From Selenomonadales bacterium 4137-cl (GTDB taxonomy: Bacteria > Bacillota > Negativicutes > Sporomusales > UBA7701), in contig JAUOZS010000001.1 in the NCBI GenBank assembly GCA_032334055.1, positions 1,462,501 through 1,526,500 of the forward strand: a DNA stretch of 64,000 nt, in the 5' to 3' direction. The notes below the pieces were generated by a model, which was not told where the DNA came from, made no database searches, and saw nothing but the letters and a program-made list of their open reading frames with translations. The translations under genes and the position numbers were made by a program. Each line of letters starts with the position of its first letter. The first letter of the stretch is position 1. This document shows positions 32,746 through 40,969 of this stretch, piece by piece.

Positions 32746-33714
32746 ATGTCCAAATTCAAGTTCGACATGCAGCTTTTCGCCTACAACGACAAAATCGCCC
32801 GCACCGATGTCAACATCCCGGAGGAGGTATCCAAGGAGATCCTCCAGGACATCCCCAAAGCATCGCTGATGATGCAGCTGATGCGCAAGCTGCCGAACAT
32901 GGCCCGCGGCGTGGCCAAACTGCCGGTGCTGTCCACCCTGCCCAACGCCTACTTCGTGAACCCGACCGACACCGGCCACAAGCAGACCACCAAACAAGCG
33001 TGGGAAAATGTCTCGATCACCGCCGAAGAGATAGCCTGCATCGTCCCCATCCCCGAGGCGGTCCTCGACGACGCCGACTACGACATCTGGGGCGAAGTCA
33101 AGCCCCGCATCGTCGAAGCCTTCGGCGCGCTGTTCGACGCTGCCGTCATGTTCGGCACCAACAAGCCGGCCAGCTGGCCGAACGGCATCGTCACTCAGGC
33201 CATCGCCGCCGGCCATACCGTCACCATCGGCACCGGCGACGACATCGCTGACGACATCGGCGGCGACGGCGGTGTAATGTCGCTGATTGAGGCCGACGGC
33301 TTCTCCGTCAACGGCTTTGCCGCAGCTTCCACCGTCAAAGCGAAACTGCGCGGCCTGCGCGCGAGCACCGGCGAGCTCATCTTCCAGCCCAGCCTGCAGG
33401 CGGGGACTCCGTCCACCCTGTACGGCTCGCCCATCGTCTACGACGAAAACGGCGCCTGGAACGACGCTGTCGCCCTGATGGTCGCCGGCGACTTCCGTCA
33501 GGCTCTGTACGCCATCCGCCAGGACATGACGTACAAGATCCTCGACCAGGCCGTCATCACCGACGCCGACGGCGTCATCCAGTACAACCTCGCGCAGCAG
33601 GACATGGTAGCCCTCCGCTGCGTCATGCGCCTCGGCTGGGTGCTGCCGAACCCGGTCACCCGGAAGAACACCAACAAGGCCACCCGTTGCGCCTTCGGCG
33701 TACTCGCTCCCTGA
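32746..33714 (+). CDS. Major capsid protein (HK97 fold)
   Basis: This 322-aa protein carries the phage capsid family pattern: N-terminal arm IPEEVSKEILQDIPKASLMMQLMRKLP, then VLSTLPNAYFVN, ITAEEIACIVPIPEAVLDDA and LYGSPIVYDENGAW. The C-terminal MRLGWVLPNPVT is typical. AAGGAGG lies before the start, implying strong translation. A hairpin terminator-like sequence follows. Confidence 0.92.
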   Translation: MSKFKFDMQLFAYNDKIARTDVNIPEEVSKEILQDIPKASLMMQLMRKLPNMARGVAKLPVLSTLPNAYFVNPTDTGHKQTTKQAWENVSITAEEIACIVPIPEAVLDDADYDIWGEVKPRIVEAFGALFDAAVMFGTNKPASWPNGIVTQAIAAGHTVTIGTGDDIADDIGGDGGVMSLIEADGFSVNGFAAASTVKAKLRGLRASTGELIFQPSLQAGTPSTLYGSPIVYDENGAWNDAVALMVAGDFRQALYAIRQDMTYKILDQAVITDADGVIQYNLAQQDMVALRCVMRLGWVLPNPVTRKNTNKATRCAFGVLAP

Positions 33715-33720
33715 GTAACG

Positions 33721-33742
33721 GGCCGGCACTAGCCTGCCGGCC
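33721..33742 (+). terminator. Hairpin after the capsid gene
   Basis: GGCCGGCA/TGCCGGCC form an 8-bp stem with a 6-nt loop, then TTCAATTTTT. It could attenuate transcription after the capsid gene to keep capsid mRNA in excess. Confidence 0.6.
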
Positions 33743-33771
33743 TTCAATTTTTCGATAAGGAGGTCCGTAAT

Positions 33772-34731
33772 ATGAGCCTTTACCCGTTCAACCCGAAACT
33801 CCACCAGAAGATTCAGGGCGAAGACGGCACTACCCCCTGCGACCAGGCTTTCATCGCCCACTACAACGCCGAGCCGGCCGCCGAGGACACCGACGGCATC
33901 CATGCTGCCATAGCCTGCACCACGCCGGCTATCAGCGCCACCTGCGTCGTCAAGGCCGCCAGCGCCGAGACCGACATCCTTACTACCACGGCCCCGGCCG
34001 CTATCGGCGCCGCTGCCAATGCCCTGAGCATCCTGCTCGTCACCGCCGAAGATGATACCCTGGCTGTCACCGCCGAAGGCGCGGTCATTACCATCGCGCT
34101 GGCCAAGACCACGGCCGCGAAAAATGCTGCCGCGCTCATCCAGGCTGCTATCCGGTTGCTCGAAGAGGTCGACGGCGTTGACGTGAGCGCGTTCACCTGC
34201 GCGGCCGGCGGCAACTGGGACACGGCGGCTGTGGCCACCGGCGAAGAAGAAGCCGTCGCGTTCGAAGGCGGGCAGACGGCGGCGGCCGATGTGGTCACCA
34301 CCAACATCACCAACCCCGACGTGCCGCGCAACATCACCGCCACGGCCGGGGGCACCGCCGGCGACATCGGCGCCGTTGCGGTAACCATCGAGGGCACCAA
34401 CGCCGCAGGTGAGGTCATTTCCGAAACACTGCCGGCGTTTACCGCCAACACGGCCGCCACGAAGGCCGGCAATAAGGCGTTCAAGACCGTCACTAAGATC
34501 ACCACCCCGGCCCATGACGGTACCGGCGCCACCACGGCGATCGGCTGGGGCAGCAAGCTCGGCCTGGTCCATAAGTTGGCGCATAACACGGTGCTGGCAG
34601 CCTACATCGACAACACCATCGAAGACACTGCGCCGACAGTCGCCGTGTCCGCTACCGCCCTGGAGAGCAACACGGTCACTCTGGCCAGCACGCTCGACGG
34701 CGACCCGGTCGACGTCTACTACATGGTTTAG
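33772..34731 (+). CDS. Ala/Thr-rich head-associated structural protein
   Basis: This 319-aa protein is beta-rich and very rich in Ala and Thr (CTTPAISATCVVKAA, LVTAEDDTLAVTAEGAVITIALA, VAVTIEGTNAAGEV). The last 45 residues look like an Ig/Bd-like strand set (APTVAVSATALESNTVTLAST). It follows the capsid gene, so a head decoration or surface-binding protein is likely. No precise family recognised. Confidence 0.65.
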   Translation: MSLYPFNPKLHQKIQGEDGTTPCDQAFIAHYNAEPAAEDTDGIHAAIACTTPAISATCVVKAASAETDILTTTAPAAIGAAANALSILLVTAEDDTLAVTAEGAVITIALAKTTAAKNAAALIQAAIRLLEEVDGVDVSAFTCAAGGNWDTAAVATGEEEAVAFEGGQTAAADVVTTNITNPDVPRNITATAGGTAGDIGAVAVTIEGTNAAGEVISETLPAFTANTAATKAGNKAFKTVTKITTPAHDGTGATTAIGWGSKLGLVHKLAHNTVLAAYIDNTIEDTAPTVAVSATALESNTVTLASTLDGDPVDVYYMV

Positions 34732-34734
34732 GGG

Positions 34735-34750
34735 GAGGCCTGCGGGCCTC
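34735..34750. other. Small hairpin between head genes
   Basis: GAGGCC/GGCCTC with TGCG loop, six bases after a stop codon; no long T tract. Confidence 0.4.
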
Positions 34751-34773
34751 TCTCGTGATAAGGAGGTGCAGCC

Positions 34774-34965
34774 GTGAAAGTCGAGCTGCTGAAACCTACT
34801 TTCTGGAACGGCAAGCCGCGTTATGTCGGTGACGGCCTCGATGTGGAGCAGGCCGTCGGCCGCCGCTGGGTGGCGCGGGGCATTGCCAGCGCCGTTGAAT
34901 CCGTGTCAGACACACCGCCGCCGCCCGCCACCTCCTCGCCGCCGGCGAAAAGGAGACGGAAATGA
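34774..34965 (+). CDS. Small head-tail region protein
   Basis: This encodes 63 residues from GTG with AAGGAGGTG upstream. It starts MKVELLKPTFWNGKPRYVGDG and ends in a Pro/Ser-rich basic tail (PPPPATSSPPAKRRRK). It overlaps the connector gene by 4 bp. Small proteins with an L-P-F-W-G-R-Y pattern are common at this position. Function unknown. Confidence 0.6.
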   Translation: MKVELLKPTFWNGKPRYVGDGLDVEQAVGRRWVARGIASAVESVSDTPPPPATSSPPAKRRRK

Positions 34966-35288
34966 CAGCCGCTGAAGCCCTCGCCACAATGAAGCGCAAA
35001 TGCCTGGTGCTGGCCGAGGTATTCACCGACCCCCAGCTGACAGGCTTTCTCGACGACCACCGCACTGGCGCCGGCACGGATGACGACCCCTACGTCTACG
35101 ACGTGCGCCGCTCCATTTACGACGCCCTGACCTCGGCCGCCACCGTCGAGCACAACAGCTTCAGCCGCGGCGGTGTCAGTATCAGCCGCACCGACTTCCT
35201 GAGGCTGCGGAGGCAGTTCGCGACGGCCGGCACCATTTCGGCGGTTCGCACCGTGGAGGAGCTGAGCGACGATGCGCTTCCCGAATAG
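34962..35288 (+). CDS. Head-tail connector (adaptor) protein
   Basis: This 108-aa protein is helical, with MTAAEALATMKRKCLVLAE, YVYDVRRSIYDALTSAA and SFSRGGVSISRTDFLRL. The Gly/Ser loop and position after the head genes match gp6/gp15-type adaptors that dock on the portal. It overlaps the next gene by 17 bp. Confidence 0.7.
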   Translation: MTAAEALATMKRKCLVLAEVFTDPQLTGFLDDHRTGAGTDDDPYVYDVRRSIYDALTSAATVEHNSFSRGGVSISRTDFLRLRRQFATAGTISAVRTVEELSDDALPE

Positions 35289-35571
35289 CCGCGCACTGAC
35301 AGTGCTCGACCCGGTAGAATCGACGAACGAGATGCAGGAGATCGTCGTCACCTACCCCGGCCCCGGGGCGACCATCCAGGGCGAGATATGGCCGCTCAAG
35401 GTCAATGCCAGCCGCGGCATCATGGGCGTGACCGACACATCGACACACCAGCTGTTCACCACCGGCCAGGTCGCCCAGAATCAGCAGGTAGTCGACGGCG
35501 CCGCCGCCTACCTCGTGCAGTACGTCGCCGAGTGGGGGACGCACCGGGAGGCGGTCCTATGCCCGATGTAG
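35272..35571 (+). CDS. Head closure (stopper) protein
   Basis: This 99-aa beta-barrel-like protein (IVVTYPGPGATIQGEIWPL, GIMGVTDTSTHQLF, YLVQYVAEWGTHREA) has the size and position of SPP1 gp16-type stoppers that retain DNA until the tail attaches. It overlaps the next gene by 13 bp. Confidence 0.7.
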   Translation: MRFPNSRALTVLDPVESTNEMQEIVVTYPGPGATIQGEIWPLKVNASRGIMGVTDTSTHQLFTTGQVAQNQQVVDGAAAYLVQYVAEWGTHREAVLCPM

Positions 35572-35951
35572 AGGTCAAAGTCGAAGGCTTCAGCGACCTG
35601 CTGCGCAACATCAAAGCATTCGGCAGCGCTGCCGAGGCTGGCGCCGTGGCCGCCATGGCCACCGTGACCGGGGAGATCGCCGAATACGCACAGGCCAACC
35701 ACTCCTTCCAGAACCGGACCGGCAACCTCGAGGCGTCAATCCACCCGCTTCCGGTGGAGAAGGAAGGGGAGCAGATCGTCGGCGCCGTCAAGGCGGGCAT
35801 GGAGTACGCTGCACACGTCGAGTTCGGCACGTCCCGCAGCGCGCCGTATCCGTATCTGGTACCGGCGGTCGAGGCCAATAAGCAGAACCTGCTCGATACG
35901 ACAGCCGCCGCGCTGAAGCGGGCCGAGCATGTGGTGGAGGTGCGGAAGTGA
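35559..35951 (+). CDS. HK97 gp10-family tail completion protein
   Basis: This 130-aa protein contains VEVKVEGFSDLLRNIKAFG, NRTGNLEASIHPLP and AAHVEFGTSRSAPYPYLVPAVE, a textbook HK97-gp10 signature. It joins head and tail or completes the tail end. It overlaps neighbours on both sides. Confidence 0.88.
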   Translation: MPDVEVKVEGFSDLLRNIKAFGSAAEAGAVAAMATVTGEIAEYAQANHSFQNRTGNLEASIHPLPVEKEGEQIVGAVKAGMEYAAHVEFGTSRSAPYPYLVPAVEANKQNLLDTTAAALKRAEHVVEVRK

Positions 35952-36307
35952 AGCAAATCAAAATCGACATCGGCGCTGCCCTTGCGGCCAAGACAGCCAC
36001 TCTCGGCAAGGTCTACCCGGGCTGGCCGCCGGCGAATGCGACGTACCCCTGCGCCGCCTTCTACCGCGTAGCCGGGCAGCGACGTAAAATCGGCGGAGTA
36101 TTCGCCGACACCGACGAGCTCTATTCCGTCGACTGCTTTGCCAAGACGCAGACGGAGACGGAAAACATGGAGCTCGCTGTCGACGAGGCCATGGAGACTA
36201 TGCCGTATGCCGTCACCTGTGAGCACGGCCCGGACCTCTACGAGGAGGAGGCCAAGGTTTTTCACAAGATTTTGCGATATCGCATCAAGTCCAAAGGAGG
36301 GATATAG
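35948..36307 (+). CDS. Tail completion/terminator protein
   Basis: This 119-aa protein (GTG start overlapping the previous stop) has VYPGWPPANATYPCAAFYRV and a helix with TENMELAVDEAMETMPY. Size, fold pattern and position match gp17-like tail terminators that end tail-tube growth. It abuts the tail-tube gene. Confidence 0.7.
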   Translation: MKQIKIDIGAALAAKTATLGKVYPGWPPANATYPCAAFYRVAGQRRKIGGVFADTDELYSVDCFAKTQTETENMELAVDEAMETMPYAVTCEHGPDLYEEEAKVFHKILRYRIKSKGGI

Positions 36308-37237
36308 ATGACGATGACCAAGGAGGTCAAAATAATCGGCGTAAAGACGCTGAAGATCGCGCCGATTACCACCAATACCGAAGCCGCGGCTATGGTCTAC
36401 GGCACGCTGGTCGACGTACCGGGGCCGAAATCCATCAGCGCCAGCCGCAAGGTCGACACCAAGACGGCCACCGGCGGCGGCCGCACGCTCGGCCGCTACA
36501 TCAAATTCACCGAGTACGAGTTGAAATTTGAGAACGCGAAGATCCCGCTCGACGTACTCAAAGCCATCAATGGCGGCACCATCGCATCCTACACCATCCC
36601 GAAGCAGGCCGAAAGCATCGAGGTCACCGCCGGGGCGACTGACGCAGGCGACACCGTCTACACCGTCACCGCCGCCGGAATGACCAACAGCCCGAAAGAC
36701 GTGACTGTAGCAGTCTTAGCCACCGACGACACAGAAGCAGAAGTCGCAGCCAAAATGCGCACCGCCTTCGCCGCTGATGCCGACGTCGGGGCCTTCTTCG
36801 ATGTCGCTGCCGGCACGAGTGCCACTGTCCTGCTCACCGCGAAGACGGCTGCGGTCAATGACCCGACAATGAAAATCGCCCTGAAAAGCGCGGCCAGCAC
36901 CGGCGTCACCGCAGCGGCTTCCGTCCATGCGGCAACTCCGCGCGAGGTGCATGCCTACTACGAAACCGGCGACGATATCCTCGGCGCATATTTCCTGCTC
37001 GAGTACGTGCCGGAGAAGGTCGATGAAAGCGGCGTCGCCGATACTCACCGCACCTTCTTCTGTGTGAACGGCACGCTGGAGGTCATGGAGAAGGAGAGCG
37101 ACTACGCCACCTGCTCCTTCACCGGCTCGGCCATCGCCGCCAACGGCTACGTCACCATCAACTCCGTCCAGGTCAATCACCCGATAACGGCCCTGTTCGT
37201 CAACAGCGTCGCCGTCGACATCCAAGTACCCGCGTAA
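36308..37237 (+). CDS. Major tail tube protein with inserted domain
   Basis: This 309-aa tail protein has a tube-like core in residues 1-95 and 215-309 (VYGTLVDVPGPKSISASRKVD; GAYFLLEYVPEKV; FFCVNGTLEVM). Between them lies a segment of about 110 residues rich in Ala/Thr/Val (DTVYTVTAAGMTNSPKDVTV; FFDVAAGTSATVLLTAKTA) that resembles an inserted beta-sandwich exposed on the tube. No sheath gene follows, consistent with a siphovirus. Confidence 0.82.
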   Translation: MTMTKEVKIIGVKTLKIAPITTNTEAAAMVYGTLVDVPGPKSISASRKVDTKTATGGGRTLGRYIKFTEYELKFENAKIPLDVLKAINGGTIASYTIPKQAESIEVTAGATDAGDTVYTVTAAGMTNSPKDVTVAVLATDDTEAEVAAKMRTAFAADADVGAFFDVAAGTSATVLLTAKTAAVNDPTMKIALKSAASTGVTAAASVHAATPREVHAYYETGDDILGAYFLLEYVPEKVDESGVADTHRTFFCVNGTLEVMEKESDYATCSFTGSAIAANGYVTINSVQVNHPITALFVNSVAVDIQVPA

Positions 37238-37286
37238 CGAAGGGAGGGGCCGCATCAGGCCCCTCATAATTTTGAGGAGGGTTATT

Positions 37287-37745
37287 GTGGACCTTCAAGA
37301 GCTTTTCCCCAAGGAAGCGAAAGTCGCCATCGGGGGCAAAGAGTACAGCCTGCGATTCTCCCCGCGCGGCCTGCGTTATCTCGAACAGCAGTACAAGGAC
37401 AAGGAACTGCCCGGGATAACCGAGGGGCAGAAACCCGTCAAAATGAAAGACGCGATCGCCATCATCGTATACTTCCTCGCCAAGGCTCAATTCGGGCTTA
37501 CTATCGACGAAGTCTATCACCTGCTCTTCGCCGGGCTGGCCCACACCAAGGCGTTCCCCGACTTCGACGACTTCCTCGACGTGCTTGACGAGCACCACAC
37601 CCGCGAATATGCCAACCAGATCACAATAGCCCTGGCACTGGCCTACTATACCCCTGAACAGATCAAGAAGGTCGAGGTCATGGCCGAACGGGCGAAGGCG
37701 GATGACAGCTCAAAAAACGCCGGCGAACCCGCAACAAGGCAATAG
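37287..37745 (+). CDS. Tail assembly chaperone, short form (gpG-like)
   Basis: This 152-aa protein starts at GTG 37287, 6 bp after GAGGAGG; the TTG at 37272 overlaps that site. It has a tube-facing N-terminus (VAIGGKEYSLRFSPRGLRYLE) and a helical C-terminus. The slippery sequence A AAA AAC at 37712-37718 lies 9 codons before its stop. It coats the tape-measure protein before tube assembly. Confidence 0.88.
   Translation: MDLQELFPKEAKVAIGGKEYSLRFSPRGLRYLEQQYKDKELPGITEGQKPVKMKDAIAIIVYFLAKAQFGLTIDEVYHLLFAGLAHTKAFPDFDDFLDVLDEHHTREYANQITIALALAYYTPEQIKKVEVMAERAKADDSSKNAGEPATRQ
37712..37718 (+). other. Programmed -1 ribosomal frameshift site
   Basis: The heptamer A AAA AAC is in the zero frame of the short chaperone (tca aaa aac). 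A -1 slip enters an open frame that ends at 37897. This is the classical lambda G/GT arrangement. Confidence 0.85.
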
Positions 37746-37897
37746 ATTGGGGCGGGTTCTACGCATTCTGCCGCCAGACTTGCGGCATGACCGACGACGA
37801 ATTTCTCGACGAGACAACCCCGCGTCGCATCATGACGCTATGGATAGGGCGCCAGGAGATGGACGGCGCCGAAACGGAATATGACGACGACATTTAG
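37718..37897 (+). CDS. Tail assembly chaperone, frameshift extension (gpT-like part)
   Basis: This is the -1 frame after the slip. It encodes 59 residues, with DWGGFYAFCRQTCGM and FLDETTPRRIMTLWIGR, typical of the T part of GT proteins. There is no good ribosome site for independent start, so it is made only as a fusion (about 203 aa in total). It recruits tail-tube subunits to the tape measure. Confidence 0.85.
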   Translation, partial: RRRTRNKAIDWGGFYAFCRQTCGMTDDEFLDETTPRRIMTLWIGRQEMDGAETEYDDDI

Positions 37898-37939
37898 CCG
37901 CCTCCGGGAGGTTTTTATACGCGCAAAGGTGGTGAGCTC

Positions 37940-40204
37940 ATGGCTGATACCGAAGTTGGCAGCTTGATAGTCCGAGTAAGGACCGACCTTACCGACACGT
38001 TGAAGCAGCTCGACGCATTCGATAAACAGGCGAAAACGACCGAATCCGGCGTCACAAAGGCCATGGGCAAGGTCAGCACCGCGCTCACCGCCGGTTCGGC
38101 GGCCTTAGGTGTATTCGCCGCCGCCGCGGTAAAAAATGCCATGGCATGGGGCACGGCCGTCGACGACCTGAGCGATAAAACCGGCCTTGCCGGCGAGAAG
38201 GCCAGCGAACTGCTTGTCGTTGCCCAGCGCGTCAACATCGGCACCGAAGAGGCGAGCATGATGTTCGCCCGCCTTGCCCGCAGTGCCTATACAGCCGCTC
38301 AGGCGCAGGAATCACTGACAGCCGAAAACAGAACCACGGTCGATGCGTTCACCGCGCTGAATATCGCCGTCACCAACGCCGACGGCACCATGAAAGATAC
38401 CGCAACGCTGTTCGGCGAGGTCAAGGATAAAATCGCCGACATGCCTGACGGCCTACAAAAGACAGCGCTGGAGATGGAGCTTTTCGGCCGCTCCGGGGCA
38501 AAGATGCACGACCTGCTGAATATGTCCAGCCAGGAAATGCAGGAGGTCACCAAACAGGCCCGCGCCATGGGACTTATCCTGTCCACCGAGCAGGCGGCGG
38601 CGTGGGAGCGTTTCGAGCGCGAGATCAACACCGCCAAGCAAAGCATGGCGGCCGTCGGAATCAGCATTGGCAACACTATGCTGCCATCGTTGAAAAGCCT
38701 GCTGGACATGGTAACAGCCGCAACAAGGGCTTTTATCGGATGGTCGGATGCCAACAAAGGTCTTTCCGACGGGCTTATCCAACTTGCGGCCGGCGCCGGG
38801 ACGGCCTTGGTAGCGGTCAGGGGGCTTGCTCTCCTCGCGGGCGCGGCTGTAAGCCCATGGGTAGCACTCGCCGCAGCAATCGCCGGAGCCACCATCGCCA
38901 TCACCAACTTTTCCAACAAGAACGTCGACTGGGTTCTCGGCCCGGACGGCACAATGGTCCCGATTCCGAAAGGTCTTTCCTCGCCTAGCCAGGGCATGGG
39001 CGACCTGCGTCAATCCACCCGGGCAGGTGATTATGCGAATCCAGCCGCGGGCGGCGGCCCTCCGATAGCCGGCACTGGCGGCGCCGGCGACACCAAGACC
39101 GCGCTACAGGAATACCTCGACCAGATGAACAAGGTCCTGCAGGTCGAGGAGCAGCGCTACCAACTGACCGGCGACGCCGAGGCATACAAGCAGGTGTTGC
39201 TCGCACAATATGACGGCCTGGAGAATGTGGTCGCCGGTACCGACGAAGTCATTGACAAGGAAAGCGCCCTGAACTCGCTCAAACTCCGCGCCATCGACCT
39301 CGTGAACGAGGAAGCCCGGGCGCAGCGCCAGGCCGACGACGCCATCCAGCGAAGCCTTGAGGAGCGCCGCCAGGGAGCTGAGCGACTATTCGAGGAACAG
39401 AAGAAGCAGGTTGTCGACCTTGTCAAAGAGCAAATCGACGCCGCCAAGAAAACGCAGAACGCCTGGCAGGATGTCTTTGTCGGCATCCTTTCCGGCGACG
39501 GGTTCAGTAACATAGGCCGCACCCTACAGCGCGAAGCCGCCACGTGGCTGGTCAAGGGCGAATCTCCCTTGTTCGGCAGCCGGAACAAGAAGGAGCCGGC
39601 CAGCGTCGAAGGCTTCACCGACGAGCAGAACAAGGCGCTGAATGGCTTCCTTGGGACCATCAACGCAGGCACCAGCGCCATGACTATTCTGAATGGTATC
39701 ACCACCATCCTCGGCATGACCACAAAACCGGCCGAGGCGGCGACGACGGCGGCGGCTACCGGCGCAAAGGCGGCGGAAACAGGCACTGTTATATCTTCCG
39801 CGGCTGCGAAAACGGCCGAAACAGCGGCCACTGTGACGGCAACAGCGTCCATTGTTGCGATGACAACTGCGGCGGTTGCTGCTACGGCGGCTATGGCGGC
39901 GATGGCGGCTTCCGGTGGCGGGAGTTTTCTATTCGGGCTCTTTGAGAAGGGCGGCATCGTCCCTTCGGCGGCTCGCGGCATGATAACTCCGAACGTACCC
40001 GGCGGCATCCCGGCGATACTGCATAAAAAGGAAATGGTGCTGCCGTCCCAGATCAGCGACTTTATCATGAACACCATGGCCGACGTCAACCAGGCAAAAC
40101 GGCGCCGGGCGGGAGACATCAATATTATCGTCAACGAAGCCAAAAACATGAACGTCGACCAGTTGGCGCGAAAGCTCGGCCGCAAGATCAACAATAGGCT
40201 GTAG
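37940..40204 (+). CDS. Tail tape measure protein
   Basis: This 754-aa protein sets tail length. It is largely helical, with a hydrophobic middle (GLALLAGAAVSPWVALAAAIAGATIAI) and a coiled-coil stretch (RRQGAERLFEEQKKQVVDLVKEQIDAAKK). A second Ala/Thr-rich membrane-like segment lies at residues 590-660. The N-terminus GSLIVRVRTDLTDTLKQLDAFDKQAK is the common phage TMP opening. At about 0.15 nm per residue it implies a tail near 110 nm (inference). Confidence 0.93.
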   Translation: MADTEVGSLIVRVRTDLTDTLKQLDAFDKQAKTTESGVTKAMGKVSTALTAGSAALGVFAAAAVKNAMAWGTAVDDLSDKTGLAGEKASELLVVAQRVNIGTEEASMMFARLARSAYTAAQAQESLTAENRTTVDAFTALNIAVTNADGTMKDTATLFGEVKDKIADMPDGLQKTALEMELFGRSGAKMHDLLNMSSQEMQEVTKQARAMGLILSTEQAAAWERFEREINTAKQSMAAVGISIGNTMLPSLKSLLDMVTAATRAFIGWSDANKGLSDGLIQLAAGAGTALVAVRGLALLAGAAVSPWVALAAAIAGATIAITNFSNKNVDWVLGPDGTMVPIPKGLSSPSQGMGDLRQSTRAGDYANPAAGGGPPIAGTGGAGDTKTALQEYLDQMNKVLQVEEQRYQLTGDAEAYKQVLLAQYDGLENVVAGTDEVIDKESALNSLKLRAIDLVNEEARAQRQADDAIQRSLEERRQGAERLFEEQKKQVVDLVKEQIDAAKKTQNAWQDVFVGILSGDGFSNIGRTLQREAATWLVKGESPLFGSRNKKEPASVEGFTDEQNKALNGFLGTINAGTSAMTILNGITTILGMTTKPAEAATTAAATGAKAAETGTVISSAAAKTAETAATVTATASIVAMTTAAVAATAAMAAMAASGGGSFLFGLFEKGGIVPSAARGMITPNVPGGIPAILHKKEMVLPSQISDFIMNTMADVNQAKRRRAGDINIIVNEAKNMNVDQLARKLGRKINNRL

Positions 40205-40216
40205 GAGGTGGGTTTA

Positions 40217-40969
40217 GTGAGCCTCGTACTTGACAAAAACGGCAATCAATATACTTTGCCCACCTGGCTAGTTCTAGACGGGGAGCCGTTTAGCATTCGC
40301 CGCGACACCGTTAACAAGGCATTCGGCCACGGCTCCATTATGACCGCTGACGGCAAAGTCACCGAGAGGGAACTGGTACTGAGGACGGAAGAGGCCAGCG
40401 AGCTCTTCGCCACCCGAGCAGCTTATGAGGCGGCCGTGCGGGCGCTTACCACGGCCCTCATGCGTGGCCCGCAGAAGCTCGTCGTCGACGGACTGTACTT
40501 CTACAACATCGAAACGCTGGCCGACTTCGACAACCCCTTCGTCAACGGCTGGGCCAGCAAGATGAGCGAATTTGAAATACCCCTGCTTGCGACTGACCCG
40601 TTCAAGTACGCTCTTACCGAGACGACGGTCACCGAGGAGATCACCGAATCGCCGACCACATTCACGGTCACCAATGCCGGGCTTGAAGTATCCCCGGTCA
40701 TCACCATCACGGCCGCCGCCACCAATTCCAGCATGTCGCTGGTCAACACCTCCGACGGCAGCCGAACGATGGGCTACACCGATACCCTCTTCACGAGCGG
40801 CGCGTCTGTCGTCTTTGACGGCGTCGAGGGCACGGTTAAGCGGGGCGCCGTCAACACCATCAATAACTTCGGCGGATCGTGGCTGCGGCTGCTGGCCGGC
40901 GCCAACTCCCTGACCTATACCGGGGCGGCCTGCACCATCAGCCTTGCCTACCGTGAGAGGTGGCTGTAA
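40217..40969 (+). CDS. Distal tail protein (Dit-like)
   Basis: This is 250 aa from the GTG at 40217, 8 bp after AGGAGG; the GTG at 40208 overlaps that site. The N-terminal ring domain shows TLPTWLVLDGEPFSIRRD and LMRGPQKLVVDGLYFYNIE. A galectin-like C-terminal part is beta-rich (FTVTNAGLEVSPVITITAA; RTMGYTDTLFTSGASVVFDG). It forms the hub between tube and baseplate. Its stop overlaps the next ATG (TAATG). Confidence 0.82.
   Translation: MSLVLDKNGNQYTLPTWLVLDGEPFSIRRDTVNKAFGHGSIMTADGKVTERELVLRTEEASELFATRAAYEAAVRALTTALMRGPQKLVVDGLYFYNIETLADFDNPFVNGWASKMSEFEIPLLATDPFKYALTETTVTEEITESPTTFTVTNAGLEVSPVITITAAATNSSMSLVNTSDGSRTMGYTDTLFTSGASVVFDGVEGTVKRGAVNTINNFGGSWLRLLAGANSLTYTGAACTISLAYRERWL

Noticed and set aside
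32728..34584. A 618-codon open frame on the minus strand
   Set aside because: It is opposite the capsid and the next structural gene, is Gly/Asp-rich with no recognisable motif, and is a shadow.
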